Positions 15,604-23,153 are shown, numbered from the stretch's first letter. The stretch is DNA of 64,000 nucleotides from CAJXVY01 sp965660355 (GCA_965660355.1 CBFHZN010000007.1:6105-70104), one strand, 5' to 3'. Translations and numbers: made by a program. The notes: generated by a model not told the origin, from the sequence alone.

Positions 15604-16290
15604 ATGACTAAGGGAAAGAAAGCGGCCGAGACTCGTAAGAAAAAACAACAGGCTGCACTCGAAGAAATGGGTTATGAGCGTAAAAAGGTTAAACCAAAAC
15701 GCGCTCGTAAACCCATGACTCCGGAACAGAAGAAAGCGGCGGCCGAACGTCTCGCAAAAGCAAGAGAAGCGAGGGGTCATACCGGCGCAAAGTCTGTTCA
15801 TGAGTCTATTCGAGATTTACCTGAAGATCATCCTATTCACTGGTCAAAAGTAAAGCAGTGGATCAAGGACAGTGAGATGTCTCTGAAACAGATGAAGTCG
15901 TTCAAAGACTCATCTGTGGCAAGCGAAAGGTCTGCATATCAAGACTTGGATGTGTATATCAAGAACATGAAGTCTTACTTGACCACAGGTCACTGGGCAG
16001 ACTTTCGGTTTGGCGAGAATCGAGAAAACCGAGTTAATCAGTCATGTGTCGCTATGGCATATTGGCCAGACGGAGAACCCAAGAGAACGATCGGGGTATT
16101 TTATCCAGACATCATGAAGGTCTGGGACGAAGAATTAGAAGAGGCATGGTATGGAAAAGACCACAACAAATCATCAAGAATCCCAACCACAAGAGAACTT
16201 TATGACGAAGAAGAAGTTCTCGAAGATGGTGGAAGAGACAGTGATGAGAACACAGATGAGTTATATCGATTCAATCGTACATCTGTGTGA
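15604..16290 (+). CDS. Conserved basic-headed protein upstream of gp33
   Basis: 228 residues. The first 60 are lysine/alanine-rich (KKAAETRKKKQQ, MTPEQKKAAAERLAKAREA) and probably bind nucleic acid or are disordered. The rest (HWSKVKQWIKDSEM ... GHWADFRFGENREN ... MAYWPDGEPKRTIGVFYPDI) is the conserved part seen before gp33/gp32 in T4-like cyanophages, as remembered. Its last 140 bases overlap the gp33 frame. No function assigned. Confidence 0.65.
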   Translation: MTKGKKAAETRKKKQQAALEEMGYERKKVKPKRARKPMTPEQKKAAAERLAKAREARGHTGAKSVHESIRDLPEDHPIHWSKVKQWIKDSEMSLKQMKSFKDSSVASERSAYQDLDVYIKNMKSYLTTGHWADFRFGENRENRVNQSCVAMAYWPDGEPKRTIGVFYPDIMKVWDEELEEAWYGKDHNKSSRIPTTRELYDEEEVLEDGGRDSDENTDELYRFNRTSV

Positions 16291-16411
16291 ACAAAACAAT
16301 CTGGAGATGGAAGACATCAAGAAGTACTTGAATGATTCTATCAAAAAGAATCTGGAAGCAGAGGCAATGAACCTCAACTTCCTACCGAAGTTAAACACAT
16401 TGGATGTTTAA
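16151..16411 (+). CDS. 33: Late promoter transcription accessory protein gp33
   Basis: 86 residues. The core YIDSIVHLCEQNNLEMEDIKKYLN and the C-terminal LEAEAMNLNFLPK match the gp33 pattern of T4-like phages and cyanophages, where gp33 bridges RNA polymerase, the sliding clamp gp45 and the gp55 sigma at late promoters. Start at 16151 is preferred because GAGG lies 6 bases upstream; an internal ATG at 16202 is an alternative. It overlaps the previous gene by 140 bases, which is long for this genome. The late promoters across the window are its expected targets. Confidence 0.8.
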   Translation: MEKTTTNHQESQPQENFMTKKKFSKMVEETVMRTQMSYIDSIVHLCEQNNLEMEDIKKYLNDSIKKNLEAEAMNLNFLPKLNTLDV

Positions 16412-16415
16412 CTGC

Positions 16416-16445
16416 TTGACAGATCAAGCATATATACTGTATCAT
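16416..16445 (+). promoter_or_regulatory. Promoter for gene 32
   Basis: TTGACA (16416-16421), 18-base spacer, TATCAT (16440-16445). The spacer also holds TATACT at 16433-16438, too close to the -35 to be used with it. It lies 57 bases before the gp32 ATG; the leader between is A/T-rich and mostly unstructured. Confidence 0.68.
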
Positions 16446-16502
16446 TATGAATAAAGTGGATAAGCGTAATACAACATATACAAATATATACGGAGATAAT
16501 AT

Positions 16503-17420
16503 ATGAGCTTTGAAAATCTAAAGTCTAAGTCTACGGACGTGTCTAAACTGGTTTCTGCCGCAAACGAGATGAATGGTAAAGGCGGTGAGAAAAAATCATA
16601 TGGTGATGATCGTTTTTGGAAACCCTCGGTAGACGAGAGTGGTAATGGTTATGCGGTCATTCGTTTTTTGCCTGCAGGGGATGGTCAAGAACTCCCTTGG
16701 ATTCGCTATTGGGATCACTTCTTCAAAGGCCCGACTGGTCAGTGGTATATCGAGAAGTCCCTGACAACCCTTGGTCAGAATGATCCGGTGAGTGAACACA
16801 ACTCGCGTTTGTGGAACTCTGGTATCGAAGACGATAAAGAGACTGCCCGTAAACAGAAACGCAGACTTCACTATGTGTCGAATATTCTGGTGGTGAGTGA
16901 CCCGTCAAATCCTGCTAATGATGGTAAGGTATTTCTGTATGACTTTGGTAAGAAGATCTTTGATAAGATCATGGATGTCATGCAACCCCAGTTTCCGGGC
17001 GAAGAACCCATCAACCCATTTGACTTCTGGAAGGGTGCAGATTTTCAGTTGAAGATTCGTAATGTTGCGGGTTATCGTAACTATGACAAGTCAGAGTTCA
17101 AGAGTCCGACAGTGTTGGATGAGTCCGAAGAAAAACTCAAAGCAATCTATAATCAGATGCATGACCTCAACGAGTTTGTGGATCCCTCTTCGTTCAAGTC
17201 ATATGATGAACTGAAGGGTCGATTGCAAGTTGTCTTGGGTGAGTCTGTTGGTGCGGGTTCGACTGCGAAAAACGAGTCTGTGAGTCAAAGTGCAGAGTCC
17301 AATGTGGGACGCAGTGCGCCTGAACCCGAGATTGTATCTGCTCCTACCCCCAGTGCGGGTGCGGAAGAAGATGAAGAAGATACTCTCTCTTACTTCGCAA
17401 AAATGGCACAAGAAGACTAA
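16503..17420 (+). CDS. 32: Single-stranded DNA binding protein gp32
   Basis: 305 residues. It follows gp32 architecture: N-terminal basic arm (FENLKSKSTDVSKL), OB-type core from about residue 45 (YAVIRFLPAGDG ... WIRYWDHFFKG ... KVFLYDFGKKIFDKI), and an acidic C-terminal tail ending DEEDTLSYFAKM for contacts with replication proteins. The core lacks the His-Cys3 zinc ligands of T4 gp32: the segment between residues 75 and 105 (SLTTLGQNDPVSEHN) has no cysteine. The start has CGGAGA upstream; a Rho-independent terminator follows at 17429. Confidence 0.9.
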   Translation: MSFENLKSKSTDVSKLVSAANEMNGKGGEKKSYGDDRFWKPSVDESGNGYAVIRFLPAGDGQELPWIRYWDHFFKGPTGQWYIEKSLTTLGQNDPVSEHNSRLWNSGIEDDKETARKQKRRLHYVSNILVVSDPSNPANDGKVFLYDFGKKIFDKIMDVMQPQFPGEEPINPFDFWKGADFQLKIRNVAGYRNYDKSEFKSPTVLDESEEKLKAIYNQMHDLNEFVDPSSFKSYDELKGRLQVVLGESVGAGSTAKNESVSQSAESNVGRSAPEPEIVSAPTPSAGAEEDEEDTLSYFAKMAQED

Positions 17421-17428
17421 ATAGAGGC

Positions 17429-17455
17429 GGGGGAGAGAACTTCTCCCCCTTGCTT
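17429..17455 (+). terminator. Rho-independent terminator after gene 32
   Basis: Stem GGGGGAGA (17429-17436) and TCTCCCCC (17442-17449) with loop GAACT, followed by TTGCTT. It is placed 9 bases after the gp32 stop and before a small membrane protein gene. Confidence 0.78.
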
Positions 17456-17472
17456 AAAGTAGGAGAAAAACT

Positions 17473-17625
17473 ATGGAAGTACTAGGATATTTAATCTTTG
17501 CTGGTGTCGCCGGAATGATTGGTTGGCATTTTTACTCAAAACGTAAAGAGACCAAATCAAATAACCGTTCTGTCGGTGGCGGCGGTGGGAGAAACCCATC
17601 TAAGACTAGAATCAGTAAACACTGA
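17473..17625 (+). CDS. Small membrane protein with Gly-rich tail (50 aa)
   Basis: ATG at 17473 with TAGGAG 7 bases upstream. One hydrophobic span (EVLGYLIFAGVAGMIGWHFY) is followed by a basic, Gly/Ser-rich cytoplasmic tail containing GGGGGR. It lies between the gp32 terminator and the convergent tape measure gene. No function recognised; single-span peptides of this size are common in T4-like genomes. Confidence 0.58.
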   Translation: MEVLGYLIFAGVAGMIGWHFYSKRKETKSNNRSVGGGGGRNPSKTRISKH

Positions 17626-17636
17626 AATCCTCACGC

Positions 17637-17727
17637 AACCAACCCATCGGGTTCAGTCTGTGTTACCCAAACACTATAAAGGAACTGATTTGCTACTTGA
17701 CCGATGGGTTGGTTATTTTACCAACCC
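17637..17727. terminator. Bidirectional terminator region with two competing hairpins
   Basis: A long-range inverted repeat pairs AACCAACCCATCGG (17637-17650) with CCGATGGGTTGGTT (17701-17714). A local hairpin pairs GGGTTGGT (17706-17713) with ACCAACCC (17720-17727) around TATTTT. The two share the 17706-17713 arm, so only one can form. The local hairpin overlaps the stop codon of the minus-strand tape measure gene. Confidence 0.6.
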
Positions 17728-19835
17728 CAAGTCCTATCGAGATTATCTGTTGCAGGCATGTTGTTATTGATTAACGCGGTCTGATTATTATTCACATTGT
17801 TATTATTATTAACCACACGTTGAGATGCATCCACCGCATTGACCATTGACTTCTGTTCCACATCTCTACGTTCTCTTTCTGCAACTGTCAACTGCGCATT
17901 TGCCATTTGTCTTTGAGAGAAGTCGGGTCTCTCTGGCCTCTGACGAGTTTCTGTTGGTTCAGGTTCTCTTGTTGCGACACGAGGGATATCTTCATTTCGA
18001 CCCTCGACCGGCCTGAGTTTTTGTTCAATCTCTAACCTTTCAGCCGAGATATCTTGCATTTGTCTTTGAACCTGTCTTAACTTAGCGGGGTCTGATTTTA
18101 TCTCATCTTCGTTTTCTCGTGTACGTTGAATCAGTTCTTTTTCGCGTTTGTTTAGTTCCGCAAGTTTCTGGTTCAGTTCATCTTCTTCTTCCGAAGATAA
18201 TGATTCTTGTCGTTCAGGAGTTTCGGGTTGTCTTTGACTGTCACCTATTTTAACTTCCGATCTTTCGGGAGGCGGTTCATCCAAAAACTCATAAATCCCG
18301 TCTGGTATAAAACCGCCGAGAAAACTGTCTTGATCAGGAATAACTTTTCGAAGCATCGATTTGATGCCCTCGATGACACTACTTCCTAAGTTTGCGAGCG
18401 CTCCAACGATTCCTTCTTCTTGAATGTCTTTGAAGATTTGTACTATGCCGTCTTTGATACCCAGTACCACATCGGTGACCGAATCAAAAATGTCTTGGAT
18501 CAGATTCGCAAAAGAGAATGATTCTAACATTTCCGCAAAGTTCTCGAACCCAAGTTTGCTTGCAATAAACCCGACAGCAGACTTAAGTAGATCTAACGGA
18601 ATGCCAATGATACCTCTTGCTACTCCACCTATTGCTCCAAGTGCGCCCGCAATGAGTTTGTTGAAGATACCTTCCTGTTCTTCCCATCCCCGCATGAATC
18701 CCTTAAACCCATCTATGATGCCCATGATGATGGTTACCGGGAATGCAATAAATCTGCCTAATGTCCCGAACAGTCGAAAGATGCCCCCAAGTCTGCTACC
18801 AAAACCTTGTATTGCAGTTTTGATTCCGTTGATTGCCTTGGTGATCGGTGAAAACAGTTTTGAAATGCCGCTGGTCGACTGGGTTGCGGTCTTAGTAACA
18901 CCCGCAACAGATCTCCAAGCATCAAAGAAACCATCGATCGCCTTGGTGATCGGTGAAAAGATTCCTTTAATCATCCCCCCCGTTGATGAACCGATAGAAC
19001 CGATTCTAGTCCCTATACGTCTAAAAACATTGAAGAATCCGTTGATTGATTTTGTGATGAACCCGGTGACCTTACCCAGTCTTTCGGTTATCATTTTAGG
19101 GATCGTAGACAGAGAAGTTCCTATGGATCTCATTGCGCCGAAAAGTGACGTGATCAACTGTGGTATTCTTGATACCGATGAAACAACTGCGCGAATCAGT
19201 TTGACCATTCCGGAAAATGTTTTACCGAGTCTCAAGAATAACTTCTCCATCGATGAGAGACTTCGGAATGTTCCGTTTGCGCTTCGGACTAATGGACGTG
19301 TTCCGTCTACTCCTGCTTCAAATACGGTAGCGAGATTGGCAAAAGGTCTTGCAAGTGCTTTGATAGCACGAACCAACAGATTCACTGGTTTCATTACCAC
19401 CTTTGTGATACCACTGATTGTTGCTCTTACTGCCTTTCCTATTTGACCGAGTGTCTTGACCCAACCTTCAACAAAACCGCCTGCGAATGCGGTTGCTGCA
19501 ACCGGGATTGCGGCAAGAACTCCGAGTACTTTTGTTGCTATATTGGCAGTACCAAATAACATCAGGTCACTCAGACCAGAGTCATCTTCTGTTTTACCTG
19601 ATACCTTTTTCTGGTCTTCTTTATCTTCTCCGCCTTTTGATTTCTGTTCTCTCTTTTCTTCTAACGCATCCAGACGAGAACCACGGAACTCTTTGAGAAG
19701 ATCGCCCACAGTCTTATGAAGAGACTCGGTTGACTGAGTATTCTCTTCGGTCTTATTAGTGAGTTCCATCAACCCCTGAGAGTTTTCTTCTCGGAGCAGA
19801 CTGATACTCTTGTCTAATGTGGCAATACCTTCCAT
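17718..19835 (-). CDS. Tape measure protein (gp29-position)
   Basis: 705 residues. The N-terminal 85 are helical and charged; residues about 90-500 hold several hydrophobic, glycine-rich helical segments with many short near-repeats (SPITKAI-GFF/GI occurs twice; GMIKGIFSPITKAIDGFFD and GISKLFSPITKAINGIKT), typical of tape measures. A Glu/Lys/Gln coiled-coil-like region (about 560-640) and an Asn-rich end follow. It comes directly after the gp26/-1 frame pair, the conserved position of the tape measure gene in long-tailed phages. AGGGA is upstream of the ATG. It equals T4 gp29 by position; length sets tail length. Confidence 0.75.
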   Translation of the reverse strand: MEGIATLDKSISLLREENSQGLMELTNKTEENTQSTESLHKTVGDLLKEFRGSRLDALEEKREQKSKGGEDKEDQKKVSGKTEDDSGLSDLMLFGTANIATKVLGVLAAIPVAATAFAGGFVEGWVKTLGQIGKAVRATISGITKVVMKPVNLLVRAIKALARPFANLATVFEAGVDGTRPLVRSANGTFRSLSSMEKLFLRLGKTFSGMVKLIRAVVSSVSRIPQLITSLFGAMRSIGTSLSTIPKMITERLGKVTGFITKSINGFFNVFRRIGTRIGSIGSSTGGMIKGIFSPITKAIDGFFDAWRSVAGVTKTATQSTSGISKLFSPITKAINGIKTAIQGFGSRLGGIFRLFGTLGRFIAFPVTIIMGIIDGFKGFMRGWEEQEGIFNKLIAGALGAIGGVARGIIGIPLDLLKSAVGFIASKLGFENFAEMLESFSFANLIQDIFDSVTDVVLGIKDGIVQIFKDIQEEGIVGALANLGSSVIEGIKSMLRKVIPDQDSFLGGFIPDGIYEFLDEPPPERSEVKIGDSQRQPETPERQESLSSEEEDELNQKLAELNKREKELIQRTRENEDEIKSDPAKLRQVQRQMQDISAERLEIEQKLRPVEGRNEDIPRVATREPEPTETRQRPERPDFSQRQMANAQLTVAERERRDVEQKSMVNAVDASQRVVNNNNNVNNNQTALINNNMPATDNLDRTWGW

Positions 19836-20024
19836 TTACATTCCCTGTTGGTTCTTTATCCTTTCGTTTTCTTCCTTAATATAATCAATCAGCATTCCAA
19901 CATATATTTCCCTCTCCCACGGTATCATCATTTCAATCTCGGTCAGACTATAATGATGGTGTTGCATCAACGAAAAGTTGGTCTTATAGTGGTTGACCAA
20001 ATTATCGTGTGAGAGGTTTATGAT
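19836..20024 (-). CDS. -1 frame extension ORF of gp26 (tail assembly chaperone C-terminal part)
   Basis: Between gp26 and the tape measure gene the minus strand has an open frame, -1 to gp26, of 62 codons ending three bases before the tape measure ATG. It contains SLTEIEMMIPWEREIYVG and IKEENERIKNQQ, i.e. a helical P-W-E-R motif similar to that of T-type tail chaperone extensions. The first ATG in it (19967) has no ribosome-binding site. Read through the slippery site at 20024-20030 it yields a 295-residue gp26 fusion. This is inferred from sequence; expression is unproven. Confidence 0.72.
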   Translation of the reverse strand: MINLSHDNLVNHYKTNFSLMQHHHYSLTEIEMMIPWEREIYVGMLIDYIKEENERIKNQQGM

Positions 20025-20722
20025 AAAAAATCTTGTATCCCTTTCAGTGTTACCTGATTCTCATGACCGCAATCCTTACATGCAAACTCCACTTCGTGTT
20101 CCATAGCAGGAATCTCATTCAGAAACTCAGATACTTTTTGGAACTGAATCTGATTCATCGACTCCACAAACTCGGTCAGTTCTTTTTTGGTCACTTCCTT
20201 CGCATCGGTTCTTTCTTCTTCGGTGATGATTGCCTTGATTGAGTTGACCACCATCGAGAAACCGACCTCGATTTCATCACCTTCTAGGTTGGTCGACATC
20301 ACATCATTGTAAGACGGATAGTCCATCTCAACACTCACCGAAGGCGTCAGTTCAATGATCTTATCGACCTTTGACTCTGTGACACCGACATTTGCGATAT
20401 CAATTGTCTGTTCATTCTTAGAACTACACTCAGTACAAGTTAGATAGACCGTAGAGTTCTCACCCACAGACTTAGACCGAATCTGTGTGAACAGATACTC
20501 GATATCAAACGTCTTGAGTGATGAGATATCGAGGTCTTCGTCAATACATGCACTTAATGTATCCACAATCGCACGAAGCGCTTGTTTCTGGTCTTGTGAC
20601 TCGAACGCCATCATCAAGACCTTTTCTTCTTTCACCAAGTAGGGTCGGAAGGACACTTCCTTGCCACTTGACGGAATTGTTACCTTATACTTTGGATCAC
20701 TATTTAACTTAGGTAATGCCAT
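20018..20722 (-). CDS. 26: Baseplate hub assembly protein gp26 / tail assembly chaperone
   Basis: 234 residues of the T4_baseplate (gp26) type: MALPKLNSDPKYKVTIPSSG, a FRPYLVKEEKVLMMAFES helix, and two cysteine pairs, CTEC near residue 97 and CKDC near 219, that could bind zinc. It lies upstream of a -1 frame ORF and the tape measure gene, the place of lambda gpG. Its last codons GAT TTT TTA TCA contain the heptamer T TTT TTA in phase, two codons before the stop. AAAGGG, an SD-like element, lies 8 bases before the heptamer. Confidence 0.82.
   Translation of the reverse strand: MALPKLNSDPKYKVTIPSSGKEVSFRPYLVKEEKVLMMAFESQDQKQALRAIVDTLSACIDEDLDISSLKTFDIEYLFTQIRSKSVGENSTVYLTCTECSSKNEQTIDIANVGVTESKVDKIIELTPSVSVEMDYPSYNDVMSTNLEGDEIEVGFSMVVNSIKAIITEEERTDAKEVTKKELTEFVESMNQIQFQKVSEFLNEIPAMEHEVEFACKDCGHENQVTLKGIQDFLS
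20024..20030 (-). promoter_or_regulatory. Putative -1 programmed ribosomal frameshift site (T TTT TTA)
   Basis: The minus strand reads AAAGGG-ATACAAGA-TTTTTTA-TCATAA. TTT and TTA are in the gp26 frame, so the heptamer has the X XXY YYZ form needed for tandem slippage. AAAGGG at 20039-20044 acts as a possible SD stimulator. A small stem TTGGTC/GACCAA follows 23 bases downstream. Slippage joins gp26 to the ORF at 19836-20024. Confidence 0.72.
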
Positions 20723-20739
20723 ACTTTACTCCAATTATT

Positions 20740-21444
20740 TTAACCAAATGTACCAATCAATCCACCTATGAGTGCGTCTCCTAGATTTCCATTGGGATCT
20801 TGTGTCTCTTCGCTTTCCCAATCCTTGAACGACAACTGAACGCCAAGTTCGGTTATCGAATTATTCTGATCATCCCCCAACTGAATATCATTCACGGTTG
20901 TGGGGTATGCTTCTTTGATTCTTACCTTACGAACCGAACGTGCGTCCGACCCAAGACTGATATCCACCTCACCCTGTGCAAGATCAATAAACCCAAGATC
21001 AGGTAGTCTTTGTTTTAGTGAGGTCGGCACACCATCAAGGAATCCGAGTTGTTTCTTAAACAAACTAAAACCCGTGCCTTTTTGTAACTGTTCGATGGTC
21101 ACATCATAGACATAATCATCATAGTAACCGACCTCATAGGTCTCCTGATTGTGGGCAAGTTTTTGCCACTCTTGGAAATACTTAGTCACCGAGTGATTGT
21201 TCATCACATGAAATGTTAGTGCAAGGTCTGCGATTACATACCCATTTGCCATCTTACGATTGATCGTTCCGATCTGATAATCAATCGATGTGACCTGACG
21301 ACCAGGCAATGCCGTTGCCTTACAAATTAAGTTAAGGTCGCCCGAACCGACACCCGCAAGAGGGGGCAATGTGATCCTATAAAGATTAGGTAACGCAAAC
21401 CCACCGGACGAACTTGCAAGTGACTTAAACTCATCGATGTTCAT
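20740..21444 (-). CDS. Tail tube-type protein, gp54-like tube initiator candidate
   Basis: 234 residues. FALPNLYRITLPPL at the N-terminus, ICKATALPGRQVTSIDYQIG around 41-60 and LALTFHVMNNHSVTKYFQEW at 74-93 follow the gp19/gp54-type tail tube fold (PF06841-like), in which a 'lP.r' loop and 'l.ltF.........  f..W' are typical. It lies just upstream of gp26 and downstream of a gp4-neighbour, so a tube initiator (gp54) or similar hub-tube adapter is favoured over the main tube. The C-terminus is Gly-rich. Confidence 0.62.
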   Translation of the reverse strand: MNIDEFKSLASSSGGFALPNLYRITLPPLAGVGSGDLNLICKATALPGRQVTSIDYQIGTINRKMANGYVIADLALTFHVMNNHSVTKYFQEWQKLAHNQETYEVGYYDDYVYDVTIEQLQKGTGFSLFKKQLGFLDGVPTSLKQRLPDLGFIDLAQGEVDISLGSDARSVRKVRIKEAYPTTVNDIQLGDDQNNSITELGVQLSFKDWESEETQDPNGNLGDALIGGLIGTFG

Positions 21445-22025
21445 TAGATCATCTGCCTTGAATCGTAGTAGACCTTCTGTCTTTGTCTCTTACGCCAGTC
21501 TGCGGTCGGAAGAAAAGTTGCAATCTCCCATTCCGGTGCGGGTACTTCTGCGAACTTGCTTTTCACATGTTCGGTCAGGTAGTGTTTAAAACACGGTTTG
21601 TAATACTTAAGATTCGATGTGCTCTTCAGAAGTTTATAGTTCAGTCGAAACTTACTGTCTTCATCGATATTCTTTTCTGAGATGTCCATCAATGCGTCCA
21701 GAAACTTTGCGCGAAGAATCGGGGGAAGATAGTGTAGATTCAACCCATAGAATCCACCTTCCGCAGGCCCGACAATCACCGAAAGAGGGAATGCATCATA
21801 ATAAGGCAATGTCTCTTTCAACTTGGGATCGTAGAAGTACATATACATCCGACCCACAATCTGACGCCCCCGCGATCTGATCGGATCTTCTTTCATCAGA
21901 TCTTCGCGGTTGATGCTTCTTAGGTTACTTGCTTTCTTTCGAAACCACTCGCGTGATTCTTTGGTGCGCGGTGTAATACCAGCACGAAACGCTTGTAACT
22001 CTAGTCGGTCAAAGATATTGGACAC
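21444..22025 (-). CDS. Conserved T4-like head/tail-completion-region protein (gp2 position)
   Basis: 193 residues. The core is MYMYFYDPKLKETLPYYDAFP then GGFYGLNLHYLPP and RAKFLDALMD, a strongly conserved block in T4-like cyanophages as remembered. The function is not certain; T4 order places gene 2 (DNA end protector) next to gene 4, and this gene shares an operon with gp4 here, so gp2 is a guess by position only. ATG overlaps the next gene's stop by one base; a late promoter (22052-22059) precedes it. Confidence 0.55.
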   Translation of the reverse strand: MSNIFDRLELQAFRAGITPRTKESREWFRKKASNLRSINREDLMKEDPIRSRGRQIVGRMYMYFYDPKLKETLPYYDAFPLSVIVGPAEGGFYGLNLHYLPPILRAKFLDALMDISEKNIDEDSKFRLNYKLLKSTSNLKYYKPCFKHYLTEHVKSKFAEVPAPEWEIATFLPTADWRKRQRQKVYYDSRQMI

Positions 22026-22050
22026 AGAGATTCCTCTTTACTATTCTGTT

Positions 22051-22626
22051 TTATTTATACGTTTTGTTGTGAACTTTCCAGTGTTCTTTGTTCAATACAA
22101 TATGGGGTTTGAAGTGTCGAATCAATCGGTCAATATCATCATTGTCAATGTCAAATGTCATGAATCCGGGGTGACCTCGAAAGTATCTTTTGATCTGATC
22201 TTCTCGTTCTTCTCGTTCCTTTCTCCAGATCTCTTTCATTTCATCTTTGGTCTGAATGCTATATGATTTCATACACCGTTGGATGAAGTGACCCTTCTTG
22301 TGTTTTGTCCTACTCTCCAACCAGTCATCCATGTTTCTTGTTTGAAGAATAAAAAAGGCGTCCGGATACTCTTGATAAAACTCTTTATACCATTGGTTTC
22401 CTTCGACACACTGATTCTTTTTATAGTATGAGATATCACTGTATGCAGTCGCGCCCGAGATATTATGTAGTATGGGTTTATCGCCTCTTAGGTTTCCTTG
22501 CATGACCTGAACAAGGTTCTTTCCTTTGATCAGGTGATGGTAACTGGTATACCCGGACGACTCAAAGAGTTTGTGAAATGCGGTCGTTGCGGTTTTGTTG
22601 AACCCCAGAAAGAATACTTTTCTCAC
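22051..22626 (-). CDS. Sulfotransferase-like protein inside the tail operon
   Basis: 191 residues. The 5' phosphosulfate loop is FFLGFNKTATTAFHKLF (5-21) and the 3' segment FILQTRNMDDWLESR (92-106) matches the R-x3-W/D pattern of the family. The core is shorter than the usual sulfotransferase (about 250 residues). It sits between gp4 and the gp2-position gene, unlike the other two sulfotransferases which lie in the glycan block; structural operons rarely carry such cargo. It overlaps gp4 by four bases. Confidence 0.68.
   Translation of the reverse strand: MRKVFFLGFNKTATTAFHKLFESSGYTSYHHLIKGKNLVQVMQGNLRGDKPILHNISGATAYSDISYYKKNQCVEGNQWYKEFYQEYPDAFFILQTRNMDDWLESRTKHKKGHFIQRCMKSYSIQTKDEMKEIWRKEREEREDQIKRYFRGHPGFMTFDIDNDDIDRLIRHFKPHIVLNKEHWKVHNKTYK
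22052..22059 (-). promoter_or_regulatory. T4-type late promoter element, minus strand
   Basis: TATTTATA on the + strand, i.e. TATAAATA on the minus strand, 27 bases before the ATG at 22025. It overlaps the TAA stop of the upstream sulfotransferase gene (codons TAT AAA TAA). Confidence 0.75.
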
Positions 22627-23108
22627 TTCTTTTTCTTCCGTGTGAATGGTTTGAGTTGACGAGTCGATTTAGGCATGATACCCATCTTGGTGAGTTCATT
22701 TTCAGTCCATATCTCAAAATGCCATCCACGATCGAGTGCATATTCCTTTGCCGCTTTCCATTTACTTTGATTCTTGATGAAAGTCAATCCTTCGGAGATG
22801 ACTTGTCTTCGCGCGCGGCCGCGCCCCTGCGCGGGAATCTGCGTTTCTTTATATGGTTTGACTTCGACCAGAACATTCCGATCATTGGTATACTGAATGA
22901 AGAAGTCCATGAAGTATCGATGCATTTTCTTATCGGTTTCGCATAGATAAGGTATCACAACCTCTTCGCTCGCCCACTTGCGAACATGAGGCGAGTTGTC
23001 ACACCACTTCATTACATGACGTTCCCAGAGTGAACGATAGACCACATTCGAAGGATCGCCGATATACTTATCGGGGTTTTTGACCTTATATCTTCCTGAA
23101 TATGCCAT
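22623..23108 (-). CDS. 4: Head completion protein gp4 (gp50)
   Basis: 161 residues from ATG 23108 (AAGG upstream); a reading from TTG 23144 runs through the promoter and is less likely. KYIGDPSNVVYRSLWERHVMKW near residues 12-33 is the gp4 signature, followed by a nuclease-like core: RYFMDFFIQY (D-x) and VLVEVKPYKE (E-x-K), as in the TnsA/VRR-type endonuclease fold. It attaches to the portal/head after packaging in T4. A GC-rich patch at 22810-22840 encodes the basic GRGRARR segment. It has a minus-strand late promoter variant at 23146-23153. Confidence 0.85.
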   Translation of the reverse strand: MAYSGRYKVKNPDKYIGDPSNVVYRSLWERHVMKWCDNSPHVRKWASEEVVIPYLCETDKKMHRYFMDFFIQYTNDRNVLVEVKPYKETQIPAQGRGRARRQVISEGLTFIKNQSKWKAAKEYALDRGWHFEIWTENELTKMGIMPKSTRQLKPFTRKKKK

Positions 23109-23116
23109 GGTTACCT

Positions 23117-23124
23117 TATAAATA
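23117..23124 (+). promoter_or_regulatory. T4-type late promoter element
   Basis: Exact TATAAATA, 40 bases before the gp48 ATG at 23164. The promoter serves the rightward baseplate operon. Confidence 0.78.
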
Positions 23125-23145
23125 AAACCAGAATAGTCCAACACC

Positions 23146-23153
23146 TATTTATG
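23146..23153 (-). promoter_or_regulatory. Late promoter variant, minus strand
   Basis: The + strand TATTTATG is CATAAATA on the minus strand, 38 bases before the gp4 ATG. It is back to back with the rightward element at 23117, with the two overlapping transcripts diverging. Confidence 0.6.

Noticed and set aside
18424..19446. Long + strand frame opposite the tape measure gene
   Set aside because: It lies wholly antisense to a gene with clear tape measure character; its Pro/Leu/Ile-rich content mirrors the codon bias of the opposite strand, and no ribosome-binding site precedes it.
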